From positions 62,001 to 126,000 of the forward strand of contig JAPPFJ010000005.1 in NCBI GenBank assembly GCA_028877215.1: 64,000 nt of DNA, written 5' to 3'. Of this stretch, positions 9,273 through 18,346 are shown piece by piece. The DNA is from Gemmatimonadota bacterium (GTDB lineage: Bacteria; Latescibacterota; UBA2968; GCA-2709665). The notes beneath the pieces were generated by a model, which had not been told where the DNA came from, searched no databases, and worked only from the letters and a program-made list of their open reading frames with translations. Every line of letters begins with the position of its first letter. Positions within the stretch are counted from its first letter, which is position 1. The translations under genes were made by a program, and so were the position numbers.

Positions 9273-11357
9273 GTGAGCGAGATTGAATACCCCGTGTACG
9301 AGGCACGGCAGTTCTGGGGTCAGGTAAAGCGGGATGTTTTGGGGCTGGATCTTCCGGCGGACGTGTCGGACCCCGCGGAAGAAGCGGCCGCGTGGCGAGC
9401 CTGGCATGGCTATCTGGCCGGCAGGGCGGAGCCCACGTGGCACTTCGATTCGGAGCGGTTCGGCGACACCATCCGTACCCACTGGCCGGGGCTGGCTCGC
9501 GTATGGGTCGAACAGTCGGATCTGCTGATCGAAGGGAAGATGATCTATGGCGAAGATACGGTGGACTACGTGCCGGGAGTCGGCCTGGACTGGAACGCGA
9601 ATCCGGAGAGGACGATGAGCTGGGGCGGGATTCACTACATGTTTATCCTGAGGTGGCCGATCCGGGCGGCGATGTTGACCGGCGAGGGGAAGTACGTCCG
9701 CGTGGTCGGGGATTGTGTGCGAAGCTACCTCGAACAAATGGACGATATCCGCGACGAAGCGCTGATAATGGGGCGTGGCGAGGAGGAAGGCGGGTTTTAC
9801 GCGGTCTGGAATACGCTGTCCGTGGGGTTAAAGCTGAAAGCCCTGGGCGAAGCGCTGTACGCGCTGCGCGCCCATCCGGACTGGACCGTGGGAGACTGCC
9901 GGGCCGGTTCCATCATGATCTGGCGCCTGGCGCGGCATCTGTACGGGCAGGTGGCGTCACAGACGGCGGTGGAATGGCAGCAGCAGCTGAACTTCATCTC
10001 GTCAGGAAGCGGGGGGTTGGGCGGTGTGGGCGCGCTGCTGCCCGAGTGGGAATCCGCGGAAGACTGGCTCGAAACCGCTCGACAGATCCAGGAGGTGCTG
10101 CTCCTGTACCAGGTGTATCCGGACGGATTTCAGAAGGAAATATGTACGCAATATCATAAGACTGTCATCCGCGCGTTCGCCACACTGCAGATGATCCTTG
10201 CCCGACGCGGGCTACCGAGCTTTTACGATACCGAGCCCTTCCGGACGCGTTTTCTGGAGATGCACCGCTTCCTCGCCGAAATCCGGACGCCGGACGGGTT
10301 CACGCCGGCCATCAATTCGGCGGTGTACGCGCAGGACTGGCCGGCGTTTCTGGCGGCGGGCAATTCCTTCTTCAAGGACCCGGTGCTCCAGTGGCACATC
10401 GACCGCGGGTACCATCCGGACCTCGTACCGGTCCAGAAGGGCGGCCCTGGCTGGGGAAATACCATACTGAACGACCTGTGCGTCCCAAAACCCGATGGGT
10501 TGACCGTAAAGGCGCCCGCCCCGAACTCCCGCCTGTTTCCCGATTCCGGCGTCGCGGTGCTTCGTGACGGGTGGGATGGGGACGCGAACGTTCTGGTGCT
10601 GGATTTCGGACATCCCGAAGGCGGGCACGCGTACGGTGCGCAGGCTTCGTTTTCGGCCTGGGTGGAGGGTCGCCCCGCGGCGCTCTCTCCCGGGTCTCCG
10701 TTCGCATACAGCGATCCGGACTACATGCCCTGGTACTACAGCACGCGTGGACAGAACACGGTCTGGATCGACGGAGAGAACCAGGAATTCTGGCGTCCAG
10801 GTGACAAGCGTCGGATCTGGGGCCGACTTCTCGAGTGGCGGGATACGGAAGAAGAGACCTTGATACGCATCTCGCACGAGGGATACCTGCGCTCGAAGGG
10901 CGTACGGCACGAACGGACGGTACTGTTGAAAAAGGGAAGGTATTTCCTGATTTACGACCTGCTGGATGCCGCAAAGAGCGAGGATTCGCGAACGCTGCGC
11001 TGGACGCTGCGCTGCCCCGATGAACTTCGCGAGGCGGACAATCGCGCGGTCGTCAGCAAAGGTACTCCCGGCATCAGGCTGGCGCCCGCGTGGCCTGAAT
11101 CGATCCGAAGCGTGGAAGTCGGTTGGGGCCCCAGCATGATCCCGCTGAGCTATCATCCGGATATGTCAGCGCAACGGGCGCCGGTCTGCCACGCGCGTTT
11201 CGTGCAGGAGGTATCCGCGGGACAACAGGCGCGTTTCCTGGTGCTGATGGCGTCGGGGGCGTGTTCCGACGGGTCGGTCACAGGCGACGTGGTCGACGGC
11301 GAGGTGGTGGCCACGGTAACCGCCCGGGGCGAAACGCACCGCGTCCTGTTGAAATAG
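9273..11357 (+). CDS. Heparinase II/III-like polysaccharide lyase family protein
   Basis: 694 aa, GTG start preceded by AAGGAGGG. The N-terminal half (to about residue 380) is alpha-rich, as in the (alpha/alpha) toroid of alginate-lyase-like heparinases. The C-terminal half is beta-rich and contains the family signature region DFGHPEGGHAYG followed by the GQNTVWIDGENQ segment. No signal peptide is seen, so it is probably cytoplasmic, acting on imported oligosaccharides of a uronic-acid polymer by beta-elimination. It starts a run with a CocE-like hydrolase 23 nt downstream. Substrate unknown; the family also contains members with other activities. Confidence 0.82.
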   Translation: MSEIEYPVYEARQFWGQVKRDVLGLDLPADVSDPAEEAAAWRAWHGYLAGRAEPTWHFDSERFGDTIRTHWPGLARVWVEQSDLLIEGKMIYGEDTVDYVPGVGLDWNANPERTMSWGGIHYMFILRWPIRAAMLTGEGKYVRVVGDCVRSYLEQMDDIRDEALIMGRGEEEGGFYAVWNTLSVGLKLKALGEALYALRAHPDWTVGDCRAGSIMIWRLARHLYGQVASQTAVEWQQQLNFISSGSGGLGGVGALLPEWESAEDWLETARQIQEVLLLYQVYPDGFQKEICTQYHKTVIRAFATLQMILARRGLPSFYDTEPFRTRFLEMHRFLAEIRTPDGFTPAINSAVYAQDWPAFLAAGNSFFKDPVLQWHIDRGYHPDLVPVQKGGPGWGNTILNDLCVPKPDGLTVKAPAPNSRLFPDSGVAVLRDGWDGDANVLVLDFGHPEGGHAYGAQASFSAWVEGRPAALSPGSPFAYSDPDYMPWYYSTRGQNTVWIDGENQEFWRPGDKRRIWGRLLEWRDTEEETLIRISHEGYLRSKGVRHERTVLLKKGRYFLIYDLLDAAKSEDSRTLRWTLRCPDELREADNRAVVSKGTPGIRLAPAWPESIRSVEVGWGPSMIPLSYHPDMSAQRAPVCHARFVQEVSAGQQARFLVLMASGACSDGSVTGDVVDGEVVATVTARGETHRVLLK

Positions 11358-11380
11358 CAGAGGACTTTGGAGGCAGGGCC

Positions 11381-13069
11381 GTGGCGACGAATGCGGGGAA
11401 ATTCAAGGTTCGCGTGGAACGCAACGTGGAAGCGAAGATGCGGGACGGCGTGGTCCTCCGCGCCGACGTGGCGCGGCCCGACGCGGAGGGGAAGTTCCCG
11501 GCGCTCGTTCAGCGTACGCCGTACGGTAAGGCCGCCAATACGCACCTGGCGGAGGCGGGGTACGTCGTCGTTTCCCAGGATATGCGCGGCCGCTACGCTT
11601 CGGACGGCGTATTCACACCCAAGTTTATGCCGGGGTACCGGGACGCGGCGGACGGCTTCGATACCGTCGAGTGGGCGGCCCGCCTGCCGTACGCAAACGG
11701 AAAAGTGGGGGCATACGGGATCTCCTATCCCTCGTGGGCGTCCTGGGAACTCGCGTCCTTGAGACCGCCGCACCTGGTCGCCATGTTCAACGGGGGGTAC
11801 GCCACCCGGCTGACGGACTGGGAGCTGGGCGGTGTGCTGCGCACCGGACGCGTGCAGCAGTGGCTCTTCCGGACGCTCGGCCCGGACCTGCGGCGCCGCG
11901 AGGGTCTGCCCCCGCCGCACACGCCGGCCGAGGCGGGAGAGTCGGCCGGTAAGGATAGAGAGAAGCCTCTGTGGTTCTTGCCTCTGAAGGACATGCCCGA
12001 CGAGTACGCCGGCGGCTGCCGGGAGATCTGGCGTTACTGGCTGGACCACCATCACGAGGATATTTTCGATTTCCAGAAGCGGCACGGGGAAGTCGACGTG
12101 CCGGTCCTGCACATCACGGGCTGGCACGACCGGCTGGTCCTGACGGTCGATCACTTCGCGGGTATGCGGGCCAACGGCCGCACGCCGGCCGCCCGAAAGG
12201 CGCAGCGGCTGGTTGTAGGGCCCTGGTCCCACGGATCGCAGGGTCCCCGGCGGGTCGGCGAAGTGGACTTCGGGAAGTCGGCGGCCGTCGACTTCAACGC
12301 GATGATAATCCGCTGGTTCGATTACTGGCTTAAAGGTGAGTCCAACGGAATGATGCGGACCGCGCCCGTCCGGTATTTCGTGATGGGAGAGAACCGGTGG
12401 CGCACCGCGTCGGCGTGGCCGGTACCCGGGGCGAAGTCCGCGTCGTTTCACCTGGTCTCCGGCGGCTGCGCAAACACAGCCTCGGGAGACGGGCGGCTTG
12501 TGAGAAGACGTCCGCGAAAGACGGGCAGCGACCGGTACGATTACGACCCCCGCGATCCCGTGATGTCGTTGTTCTACGAGAGTTGCCAGGATGCGCCGTA
12601 CGATCAGCGCCGGCTGGACGGCCGGCGGGACGTGCTTGTGTACACGACAGGCCGCCTGCGGTCCGGCGTCCGCCTGGTCGGCCGGCCGGAAGTGGTGCTG
12701 CATGCGGCCTCCAGCGCCAGGGACACGGACTTTATCGTCAAGCTGATGGACGTCCATCCGGACGGATTCGTACATCAGGTCAGCTATGGAATCGCGCGGG
12801 CGAGATTCCGGATCGGGTTTGACGATCCGCAGCCGCTGACGCCAGGGCAGATCTGTCGATACCGGATCCCGATGCTGCCCACGGCCGTACTGTTCCGTCC
12901 CGGCCACCGGATCAGGCTGGACGTGACGAGTTCGGATTTTCCGAATTTCGACCGGAATCACAACACGGGAGGCGACGATTACGGGGAAGCCGCGTTCGAG
13001 ACGGCGCGCCAGGAAATATTCCACGGTCCGGTTCATCCGTCCCGGGTGGTTCTGCCTCTTGTCGGTTGA
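11381..13069 (+). CDS. CocE/NonD (peptidase S15) family hydrolase
   Basis: 562 aa, starting at GTG 11381 with GGAGG upstream; the frame is open further 5' inside the lyase gene. The alpha/beta hydrolase core has a nucleophile in GISYPS (Ser115), the family GWHD segment (Asp250) and GPWSHG (His284), a complete triad. The last 200 residues (about 370-560) form the jelly-roll XPD C-terminal domain ending in the LDVTSSDFPNFDRN segment. Members cleave acyl esters or X-Pro peptides. The context suggests a deacylase for substituted sugars or related esters, which is inference. Likely cotranscribed with the preceding lyase. Confidence 0.88.
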   Translation: MATNAGKFKVRVERNVEAKMRDGVVLRADVARPDAEGKFPALVQRTPYGKAANTHLAEAGYVVVSQDMRGRYASDGVFTPKFMPGYRDAADGFDTVEWAARLPYANGKVGAYGISYPSWASWELASLRPPHLVAMFNGGYATRLTDWELGGVLRTGRVQQWLFRTLGPDLRRREGLPPPHTPAEAGESAGKDREKPLWFLPLKDMPDEYAGGCREIWRYWLDHHHEDIFDFQKRHGEVDVPVLHITGWHDRLVLTVDHFAGMRANGRTPAARKAQRLVVGPWSHGSQGPRRVGEVDFGKSAAVDFNAMIIRWFDYWLKGESNGMMRTAPVRYFVMGENRWRTASAWPVPGAKSASFHLVSGGCANTASGDGRLVRRRPRKTGSDRYDYDPRDPVMSLFYESCQDAPYDQRRLDGRRDVLVYTTGRLRSGVRLVGRPEVVLHAASSARDTDFIVKLMDVHPDGFVHQVSYGIARARFRIGFDDPQPLTPGQICRYRIPMLPTAVLFRPGHRIRLDVTSSDFPNFDRNHNTGGDDYGEAAFETARQEIFHGPVHPSRVVLPLVG

Positions 13070-13081
13070 CGGTCCATGGGC

Positions 13082-13110
13082 TTGACACCATCCGGCGGCC
13101 GGCGTATTTT
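13082..13110 (+). promoter_or_regulatory. Predicted sigma-70 promoter for the beta-helix gene
   Basis: TTGACA (13082-13087), a 17-nt spacer and TATTTT (13105-13110) lie 92 nt before the next start codon. Consensus match and spacing are good. Confidence 0.6.
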
Positions 13111-13201
13111 GCAATCGCGTGGGAACAGGTCGTGACGCAATCGTGGGACGTCGGTTACGAGTCGCCCGACCGCTTCCAATTCACCAGGAACAGACAGAAC
13201 G

Positions 13202-14281
13202 ATGGACGATCTTTCAACCAACCGGCCGATAACGGCGCGCAGGGAGATGGTTCTGCGGGTGGGCCAGGGCGAAGGCGACCTGCGGGGTAGCGACGACAGG
13301 GTGTTGCAGGCCGGCGCGGACTATCTTCGCCGGCTGGGAGGCGGAATCCTGCAGATCCTCCCCGGTGAGTACACAATGCGCAACGCGCTCTATCTGCATC
13401 CCAAACTTACGGTCTGCGGCGAGGGCGAAGCGACGGTGCTGAAGAAGGCGCCTGGGTTCAAGACCGATCTGATTCGGGATTCGGACTGGTATGAGTCGCG
13501 CGTCGCCGTCCGGGACGCGGACGGATTCGGCGCGGGATGCGGGGTGATGCTCCGGGCGTTTCGCGGCGGAGACGGCCGCATGGAAGTCGTCAAAGACACC
13601 GTAACGGCGGTGGAAGGCAACCTGGTTTCGCTGAGCAGGCGGATCTACAAGAACATGTGGCTGGAAGAACGCGCGACCCTGGCCACGGTATTTCCGATCC
13701 TGACCGCGGAGGAAGGCGTACACGACGTCCGGGTCGAGGACCTCGTGCTCGACGGAAACCGAGAGGAAAACGAGGAGATAAACGGGAACTATTCCGGCGC
13801 GGTGTTCCTGCAGCGCTGTCACCGGTACCGGTTCTCCAATGTAACCGCGCGGAACTACAATGGAGACGGATTCAGCTTTCAGGTCTGCGATGACTTCGTC
13901 TTTGAGAATTGCGTGTCGCAGCAGAACGCCAATCTGGGGTTTCACCCCGGAAGCGGTTCGCAGCGGCCGGTGTTCCGGGACTGCCGGTCAACCGGCAACA
14001 GCCAGGGCATCTTCTTCTGCTGGGGGGTGACGGACGGGCTCGCGGAGCGCTGCATCTGCTCGGACAATCTCGACTTCGGCATTTCCATCGGACACAGAGA
14101 TACCGACAACCGGATCCGTGACTGCATCATCGAGCGGAATCATAAGGTGGGCGTGCTATTTCGCGAGCCCCAGTCGGAATTCCGAGGCGCCCACCGGAAC
14201 GTCCTGGTCTCCTGCCGGATTCGGGACAACGGATTTGCGGCCGACGGTACAGGCGTGGACGTTCTTGGAGAGACGCACTAG
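13202..14281 (+). CDS. Right-handed parallel beta-helix protein, truncated by amber codon
   Basis: 359 aa to a TAG at 14279. The sequence starts with a short coil (GGGILQILPGEYTM) typical of pectate-lyase-like beta-helix enzymes and continues with repeated turns such as RFSNVTARNYNGDGF, FENCVSQQN and FRDCRSTGNSQG. No signal peptide is seen. Function is probably carbohydrate binding or a lyase/hydrolase in the surrounding catabolic block. The family-like sequence continues after the stop codon (next entry), so the native protein is probably about 50 residues longer. A good promoter lies upstream. Confidence 0.8.
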   Translation: MDDLSTNRPITARREMVLRVGQGEGDLRGSDDRVLQAGADYLRRLGGGILQILPGEYTMRNALYLHPKLTVCGEGEATVLKKAPGFKTDLIRDSDWYESRVAVRDADGFGAGCGVMLRAFRGGDGRMEVVKDTVTAVEGNLVSLSRRIYKNMWLEERATLATVFPILTAEEGVHDVRVEDLVLDGNREENEEINGNYSGAVFLQRCHRYRFSNVTARNYNGDGFSFQVCDDFVFENCVSQQNANLGFHPGSGSQRPVFRDCRSTGNSQGIFFCWGVTDGLAERCICSDNLDFGISIGHRDTDNRIRDCIIERNHKVGVLFREPQSEFRGAHRNVLVSCRIRDNGFAADGTGVDVLGETH

Positions 14282-14447
14282 GTCGAGATTCGCAACTGCC
14301 GGATTGAAGACACGGGCGAGGGCAGACAGAGAGTCGGTATACGCATCGGCCGGCGGGCGAAGGATATCGTGTTGGGAGGGAATCGGTTCCGGAACCTTGA
14401 GGAAGACGTTATAATGGAAGGCGTCAGTGAGGCTGCTGCGACCTGAG
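14279..14447 (+). pseudogene. Out-of-ORF 3' continuation of the beta-helix gene
   Basis: After TAG 14279-14281 the same frame encodes beta-helix-like turns (VEIRNCRIEDTGEG, then VGIRIGRRAKDIVLGGN) up to about 14398 and closes at TGA 14429. A one-base frame change near 14397 would give EDVIMEGV and end at TGA 14445, which also looks like a family ending. Either the gene has decayed by a nonsense mutation (and perhaps an indel), or the base calls are wrong. Suppression of the amber codon is a third, less likely option. Confidence 0.55.
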
Positions 14448-14453
14448 CCGCTC

Positions 14454-14537
14454 CCTGAGCTTGTCGAAGGGTCGGCGCAGGGCGCAAACGAGCGCAGACA
14501 GGCCGAGTAACACGGGCATTTCGACAAGCTCAATGAC
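14454..14537. repeat. Inverted pair of CTGAGCTTGTCGAA repeats
   Basis: CCTGAGCTTGTCGAAGGG at about 14454-14472 is matched in inverse orientation by TTCGACAAGCTCA at 14521-14533. A further direct copy, CTGAGCTTGTCGAAG, lies at 29991-30005. This 14-nt core is a familiar dispersed intergenic word in several bacterial genomes. The rest of 14448-14682 holds no gene that I can see. Confidence 0.65.
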
Positions 14538-14682
14538 CACGTTTCGACAGGCAATTTCGAAAGGCGGGCTTCCACCACCAGACAATCCATCGTGCGGCAG
14601 TGGAGTTGATTGGCGATTAATGCACCTATCCTAACAACCCTTTTTAAGGCAAAATGGCTCATCGAAATTCAGGGAGCGAACC

Positions 14683-14916
14683 ATGGTAGAACCATTGAGT
14701 GAAGCCGAAATGAAAGAAAAGGCGATCCGGTACCTGAAAACACAATACGGCGAGGATACGGTGCGGATGGACATTCGAAATAACGGCGTGGAAGACGGCA
14801 GCGGCGTGCTGCACGTGGACTGCACCGTGAGCGTGGGCGGATCGCTGTCGGACTGGACGAAGTGGTTTACGTTCAGGCAGGGCGAGGTGATGAGCATGCG
14901 CTGGCAGATGCGGTAG
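14683..14916 (+). CDS. Small conserved-looking hypothetical protein
   Basis: 77 aa with a GGGAG-type ribosome site. The N-terminus is a charged helix (LSEAEMKEKAIRYLKTQYG), followed by a beta-rich segment with a WTKWFTF motif, ending FRQGEVMSMRWQMR. No membrane segment or signal is visible. I do not recognise a family. It lies 100 nt before a nitrilase-family gene on the same strand and may be cotranscribed. Confidence 0.6.
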   Translation: MVEPLSEAEMKEKAIRYLKTQYGEDTVRMDIRNNGVEDGSGVLHVDCTVSVGGSLSDWTKWFTFRQGEVMSMRWQMR

Positions 14917-15016
14917 CGCGCATCCGGGGGTTGTTCCGGCGTCCGCTTCCGCGGCTGTCGGATGCGTGGACCGCGGGCGCGCCTGTGACTGGAAGTCCGA
15001 TCGGGGAGGACCATAC

Positions 15017-15868
15017 GTGCCGCCAGGGAATCGCGTGGTTCGCATCGGCATGTTGAAGGCGATGCCTGCCAAGTGGGACGTTGAAGCAAACTGGGCCGTG
15101 TTCGAGGAGGAGTTCGCGCGGCATCGCGATTTCGGACTGGATGTCTTCGTCACGCCCGAGTGTTTCCTCGACGGGTACGCCGTGACAGAGGCGGATTGGA
15201 CCGTCCCGAAGTTCCGAAGTGTGGCTCAGACCGTGGGGGAGAGTCAATACCTCCGAAGAGTACTGGATCTGGCCAGGCGCTCAAAAACGCATATCGCGTT
15301 CGGATTTACTGAAGCGAAGCACGGCCGCTTCTACAACGCGGCGCTGCTGGCGGGCCGCAACGGCGAGATTCTGGGCACCTATTACAAGACGCATCTGCAG
15401 AACCAGGACCGTCGCTTCGCAGCGGGACAGGATCTTCCGGTTTTCGAGCTGGACTTCGGGACCGTGGGCCTGGCCATCTGTGCCGACCGGCGATGGCCGG
15501 AGACCGTGCGCGTACTCCGTTTGAAGGGCGCAGAGGTCTGTCTTATGCCCACGTACGGGATGTCGCACCTGGATAATGAATGGTGGATGCGCACCCGATC
15601 CTACGAGAACCAGATGTTCGTCTGTTTCGCCCATCCCGCCGTGGCGTTCATCGCCGGGCCGACGGGTCAGCTCGACGCGAAACTCCAGTCGAGCGTGCCC
15701 GATGTACTGGTCCACGAGATCGACCTTGCGACGGCGACCGGCGGGAACCATCTGAAAGACCGGAGGCCGGAGCTGTACGGTGTTCTGTCGGACGCGACCC
15801 ATCCATCCCGCCAGGCGCCGTTTGAGCCGTCCACAGCCGAAGGCGTATGGAGGGAACGACATGACTGA
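15017..15868 (+). CDS. Carbon-nitrogen hydrolase (nitrilase superfamily)
   Basis: 283 aa from GTG 15017, chosen for the GGGGAGGA site seven bases upstream. The family triad is complete: Glu48 in TPECF, Lys124 in YYKTHL and Cys155 in AICADRRWPE. It should hydrolyse an amide or N-carbamoyl bond in the cytoplasm; the substrate cannot be read from sequence. Its stop overlaps the start of the next oxidoreductase gene by 8 nt, which indicates translational coupling and a shared pathway. Confidence 0.87.
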   Translation: MPPGNRVVRIGMLKAMPAKWDVEANWAVFEEEFARHRDFGLDVFVTPECFLDGYAVTEADWTVPKFRSVAQTVGESQYLRRVLDLARRSKTHIAFGFTEAKHGRFYNAALLAGRNGEILGTYYKTHLQNQDRRFAAGQDLPVFELDFGTVGLAICADRRWPETVRVLRLKGAEVCLMPTYGMSHLDNEWWMRTRSYENQMFVCFAHPAVAFIAGPTGQLDAKLQSSVPDVLVHEIDLATATGGNHLKDRRPELYGVLSDATHPSRQAPFEPSTAEGVWRERHD

Positions 15869-16877
15869 GGGCAGGTTGGGCGTCGCGATCATCGGCTGCG
15901 GGAATATGGGGAGCACCCACGCGCGGTTGCTTTCCGGCTTTGACGACGTGTCTCTGCGCGTGCTGGTGGATACCGACGAGGACGCGGCCAGGTCGCTGGG
16001 CGCCGAGGTCCGCGCCGCGGGAGTGAGCACGGAGTTCCGGCGGGCGTTGGACGATCCGGCCGTCGACGTCGTGTTCATCTGCACGCACCACCATCTCCAC
16101 GCGCCCATGTGCGTGGCGGCAGCGGAAGCCGGCAAGGACATCTTCTGTGAGAAGCCGCTGGCGATTCGCGCTGAGGACTGCACGGCGATCGCGAATGCCG
16201 TGCGTGCGGCAGGCGTCAAATTCCTGACAGGCTTTCAGGCGCGGTTCTCGCCGTTCTTCCTGAGGTTGAAGGAGGCCGCGCCCCGTCCGTGGTTGACGAT
16301 CGGGCAGTATATCGACCCCAGATGGGGAGAGCAGAGCTGGGCCAATGATCCGGTTGCCGGCGGCGGCAACGTACTCAGCCAGGGGTGTCACTGCTTCGAC
16401 GCGGTCCGGTTCCTGAATCCGTCAGAAGTCGTATCCATCTACGCGGCGGGCGGAAACTATCACCATCCCTCGCTGCCCATTACCGATGCGGTTGCGTGTA
16501 CATTGCGGTTTGAAGACGGTGCGGTTGCCAATGTCGCGATCGGGGACGTGGGCAGACCGGCGTTGATGGGTAAAGCGGCCTATCAGGTCTTCGCCGGCCA
16601 AACGACGGCCAGCCTTTTCAACTACCACTGGAATCCCGAGATTCGACTGTGGGGCGCCCAACCCGACCGGCTGACCGTCGACGATATTCCGGGATGTGAC
16701 GATACGGACTTCGCACATGGGTATACCCAGCAGATGCGCGCGGTCGTGGACTGGTCGCTGGGGGACGTGGACCCCGCGAATGCGGCGAAATTGGACGACG
16801 GTGTCAGGGCGACAATGCTCGCGCTGCAGGCCGTCGAAGCAATTCGTACGGGTGAGGTGCAGGAATTGAACTGGTGA
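15861..16877 (+). CDS. Gfo/Idh/MocA family oxidoreductase
   Basis: 338 aa from ATG 15861 (GGAGGGAACGAC upstream). The N-terminal Rossmann fold has GCGNMGSTHA, and the nicotinamide-side motif is CEKPLAI. The C-terminal domain has QGCHCFDAVRFLN in the place of the usual G.HxxD helix. Such enzymes oxidise or reduce sugars, inositols or their amines with NAD(P). Coupled to the upstream amidase by overlapping codons. Specific substrate unknown. Confidence 0.9.
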   Translation: MTEGRLGVAIIGCGNMGSTHARLLSGFDDVSLRVLVDTDEDAARSLGAEVRAAGVSTEFRRALDDPAVDVVFICTHHHLHAPMCVAAAEAGKDIFCEKPLAIRAEDCTAIANAVRAAGVKFLTGFQARFSPFFLRLKEAAPRPWLTIGQYIDPRWGEQSWANDPVAGGGNVLSQGCHCFDAVRFLNPSEVVSIYAAGGNYHHPSLPITDAVACTLRFEDGAVANVAIGDVGRPALMGKAAYQVFAGQTTASLFNYHWNPEIRLWGAQPDRLTVDDIPGCDDTDFAHGYTQQMRAVVDWSLGDVDPANAAKLDDGVRATMLALQAVEAIRTGEVQELNW

Positions 16878-16898
16878 TAGACGCCGGCAGGAGAGTGA

Positions 16899-17195
16899 AC
16901 CTTGATTCGTAACGTTTCGTGGACGTTAACGGGACCTCTCCCCCCGGCCCCTCAGAAGCGGGTAGACGGAAGACGGTAGAGGGGGAGAAATCCGGGTAGA
17001 CGGGAGACGTAAGACGGTAGAAGATATCCTTGCCGGCCAATTGATCCCTCCTTGCCTCCGGCACGAAGAGAAACCTCACAAGGCAGGTAATCTCTAACCT
17101 CTACCGGCTCCCGTCTCACCGCTTTTGATCTACCGTCTCCCCGCATTCAGGCTCTTTGTGGCCAATTTGACTGTTGTCTTTTTTAGAAATGAGGT
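16899..17195 (-). repeat. Mosaic intergenic repeat, copy E (reverse orientation)
   Basis: Read on the minus strand, the left arm (AAAAAAGACAACAGTCAAATTGGCCAC) matches the starts of the copies at 23.18 and 52.39 kb, and the right end (TTACGAATCAAGGTT) matches the copies at 40.6 and 42.1-42.4 kb. The middle contains several GTAGACGG/GGGAGACG units and a module of about 44 bp (17051-17094) with GGCACGAAGAGAAACC and AAGGCAGGTAATCTCT. In the 52.4-kb copy this module has the opposite orientation relative to its arm. The element fills nearly the whole gap before the next oxidoreductase gene. Confidence 0.75.
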
Positions 17196-17201
17196 AAAGG
17201 A

Positions 17202-18257
17202 ATGAGCTACGGTGTCGGATTGTTGGGAAACCGGGCCCATCAGATGAGCTATGGCCCAATCCTGGAAGCGCGGCAGGATTGTCTGATTGTCGCGGCTGCG
17301 GAACACAGGGCTGACAAGGCCGGGCCTCTCGAGGAGCGTTTCGGCGTCGCTTGCAGCGCGGACTACGACGCGGTGCTGGAAGATCCTGACGTGCATATCG
17401 TTTCCATTGCTACCGACTTTTATTTAAAACGACCCCTGATTGCCAGGGCGGTTGCGTGCGGAAAGCACGTTCTGGTGGACAAACCGATCTCACGCACCGT
17501 TCGGGAAGCCAGGGAGATTGCGCACGCGGTCGAGGGCACGGGGATCAGGGTCGTGTTGGCCTACCCCATCCGTTGCCAGCCCGGGCTCGCGGCCCTCGCC
17601 CGGGGAATCCGTTCCGGCGCCTATGCGAATATAACGTCCTACACGCATCTGTTCGTTCGGCAGTTCGAGGACAGCGACCTGATGCAGTACGTGAGCTACC
17701 CCACGCCGGTTAACGTGAACGGCGGCGGCGAACTGATGAATCTGGGCAGTCACGCGGTGGACTACCTGCAGCACCTGTTCGGTATGCCCCGGCGCATCTT
17801 CAGCAGCATGCGGAATGCCTATTGGGACGAATACCAGGCATTCGGGACGGAAGATATGGCGACGGTCGTGTGCGAGTACGGCGAATTCGTGGCGACGCTG
17901 GTGACCGGCAGGAACAAGCTCGACGAGGAGGGGCCGCCGGCGAACGCGGTGGATGTGACCGCACAGGGCCACTGGATCCACGCGGAGCCCGATACATTGC
18001 TGGTGAATGGCGTGTCGATGGAATTGACGCCGGCGCCCGTGGAGTATTCGGATGCGTGCGTGCAGGAGCTGATCGACTGTATCGAAGAGGGCCGGGACCC
18101 GGTCATGGGCGTGGCCGACGGTCTGGCGGTTGCGGAGATGACGACGGCGGCCTACCAGTCGGCACAGACGGGCGAGTTCGTGCCGTTACCCCTCGAAGAC
18201 GAGAACCATCCGATGATCGATCCCGACGAACAGGTGGTCGAGAGATTTCTGGACTGA
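17202..18257 (+). CDS. Gfo/Idh/MocA family oxidoreductase
   Basis: 351 aa with GAGGTAAAGG before the ATG. The usual GxGxxG is altered to GLLGNRAHQMSYG. The DKPISR motif replaces EKP, and GGGELMNLGSHAVDYLQHL gives the C-terminal HxxD helix. An NAD(P)-dependent sugar or inositol dehydrogenase-like role is likely. The 5' region is a repeat element rather than a recognisable promoter. A hairpin terminator separates it from the convergent FG-GAP gene. Confidence 0.88.
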   Translation: MSYGVGLLGNRAHQMSYGPILEARQDCLIVAAAEHRADKAGPLEERFGVACSADYDAVLEDPDVHIVSIATDFYLKRPLIARAVACGKHVLVDKPISRTVREAREIAHAVEGTGIRVVLAYPIRCQPGLAALARGIRSGAYANITSYTHLFVRQFEDSDLMQYVSYPTPVNVNGGGELMNLGSHAVDYLQHLFGMPRRIFSSMRNAYWDEYQAFGTEDMATVVCEYGEFVATLVTGRNKLDEEGPPANAVDVTAQGHWIHAEPDTLLVNGVSMELTPAPVEYSDACVQELIDCIEEGRDPVMGVADGLAVAEMTTAAYQSAQTGEFVPLPLEDENHPMIDPDEQVVERFLD

Positions 18258-18317
18258 CGGTTCCGGGAAGGTCAACCTGGAATGGGTGCGTCAGAGGACG
18301 CCGGAGATGAAAATGAT

Positions 18318-18344
18318 CGGCCCGGGAGGAAAGCTTCCGGGCCG
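18318..18344. terminator. Hairpin between convergent genes
   Basis: An 8-bp GC stem (18318-18325 with 18337-18344) is flanked by TTTC on one side and by AAAATGAT on the other. It could terminate transcription from both directions. Confidence 0.65.
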
Positions 18345-18346
18345 TT

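Noticed and set aside
11153-13114. A 653-codon open frame on the minus strand opposite the CocE-like gene
   Set aside because: It is a shadow of a GC-rich gene with a complete catalytic triad; its translation has no family features.
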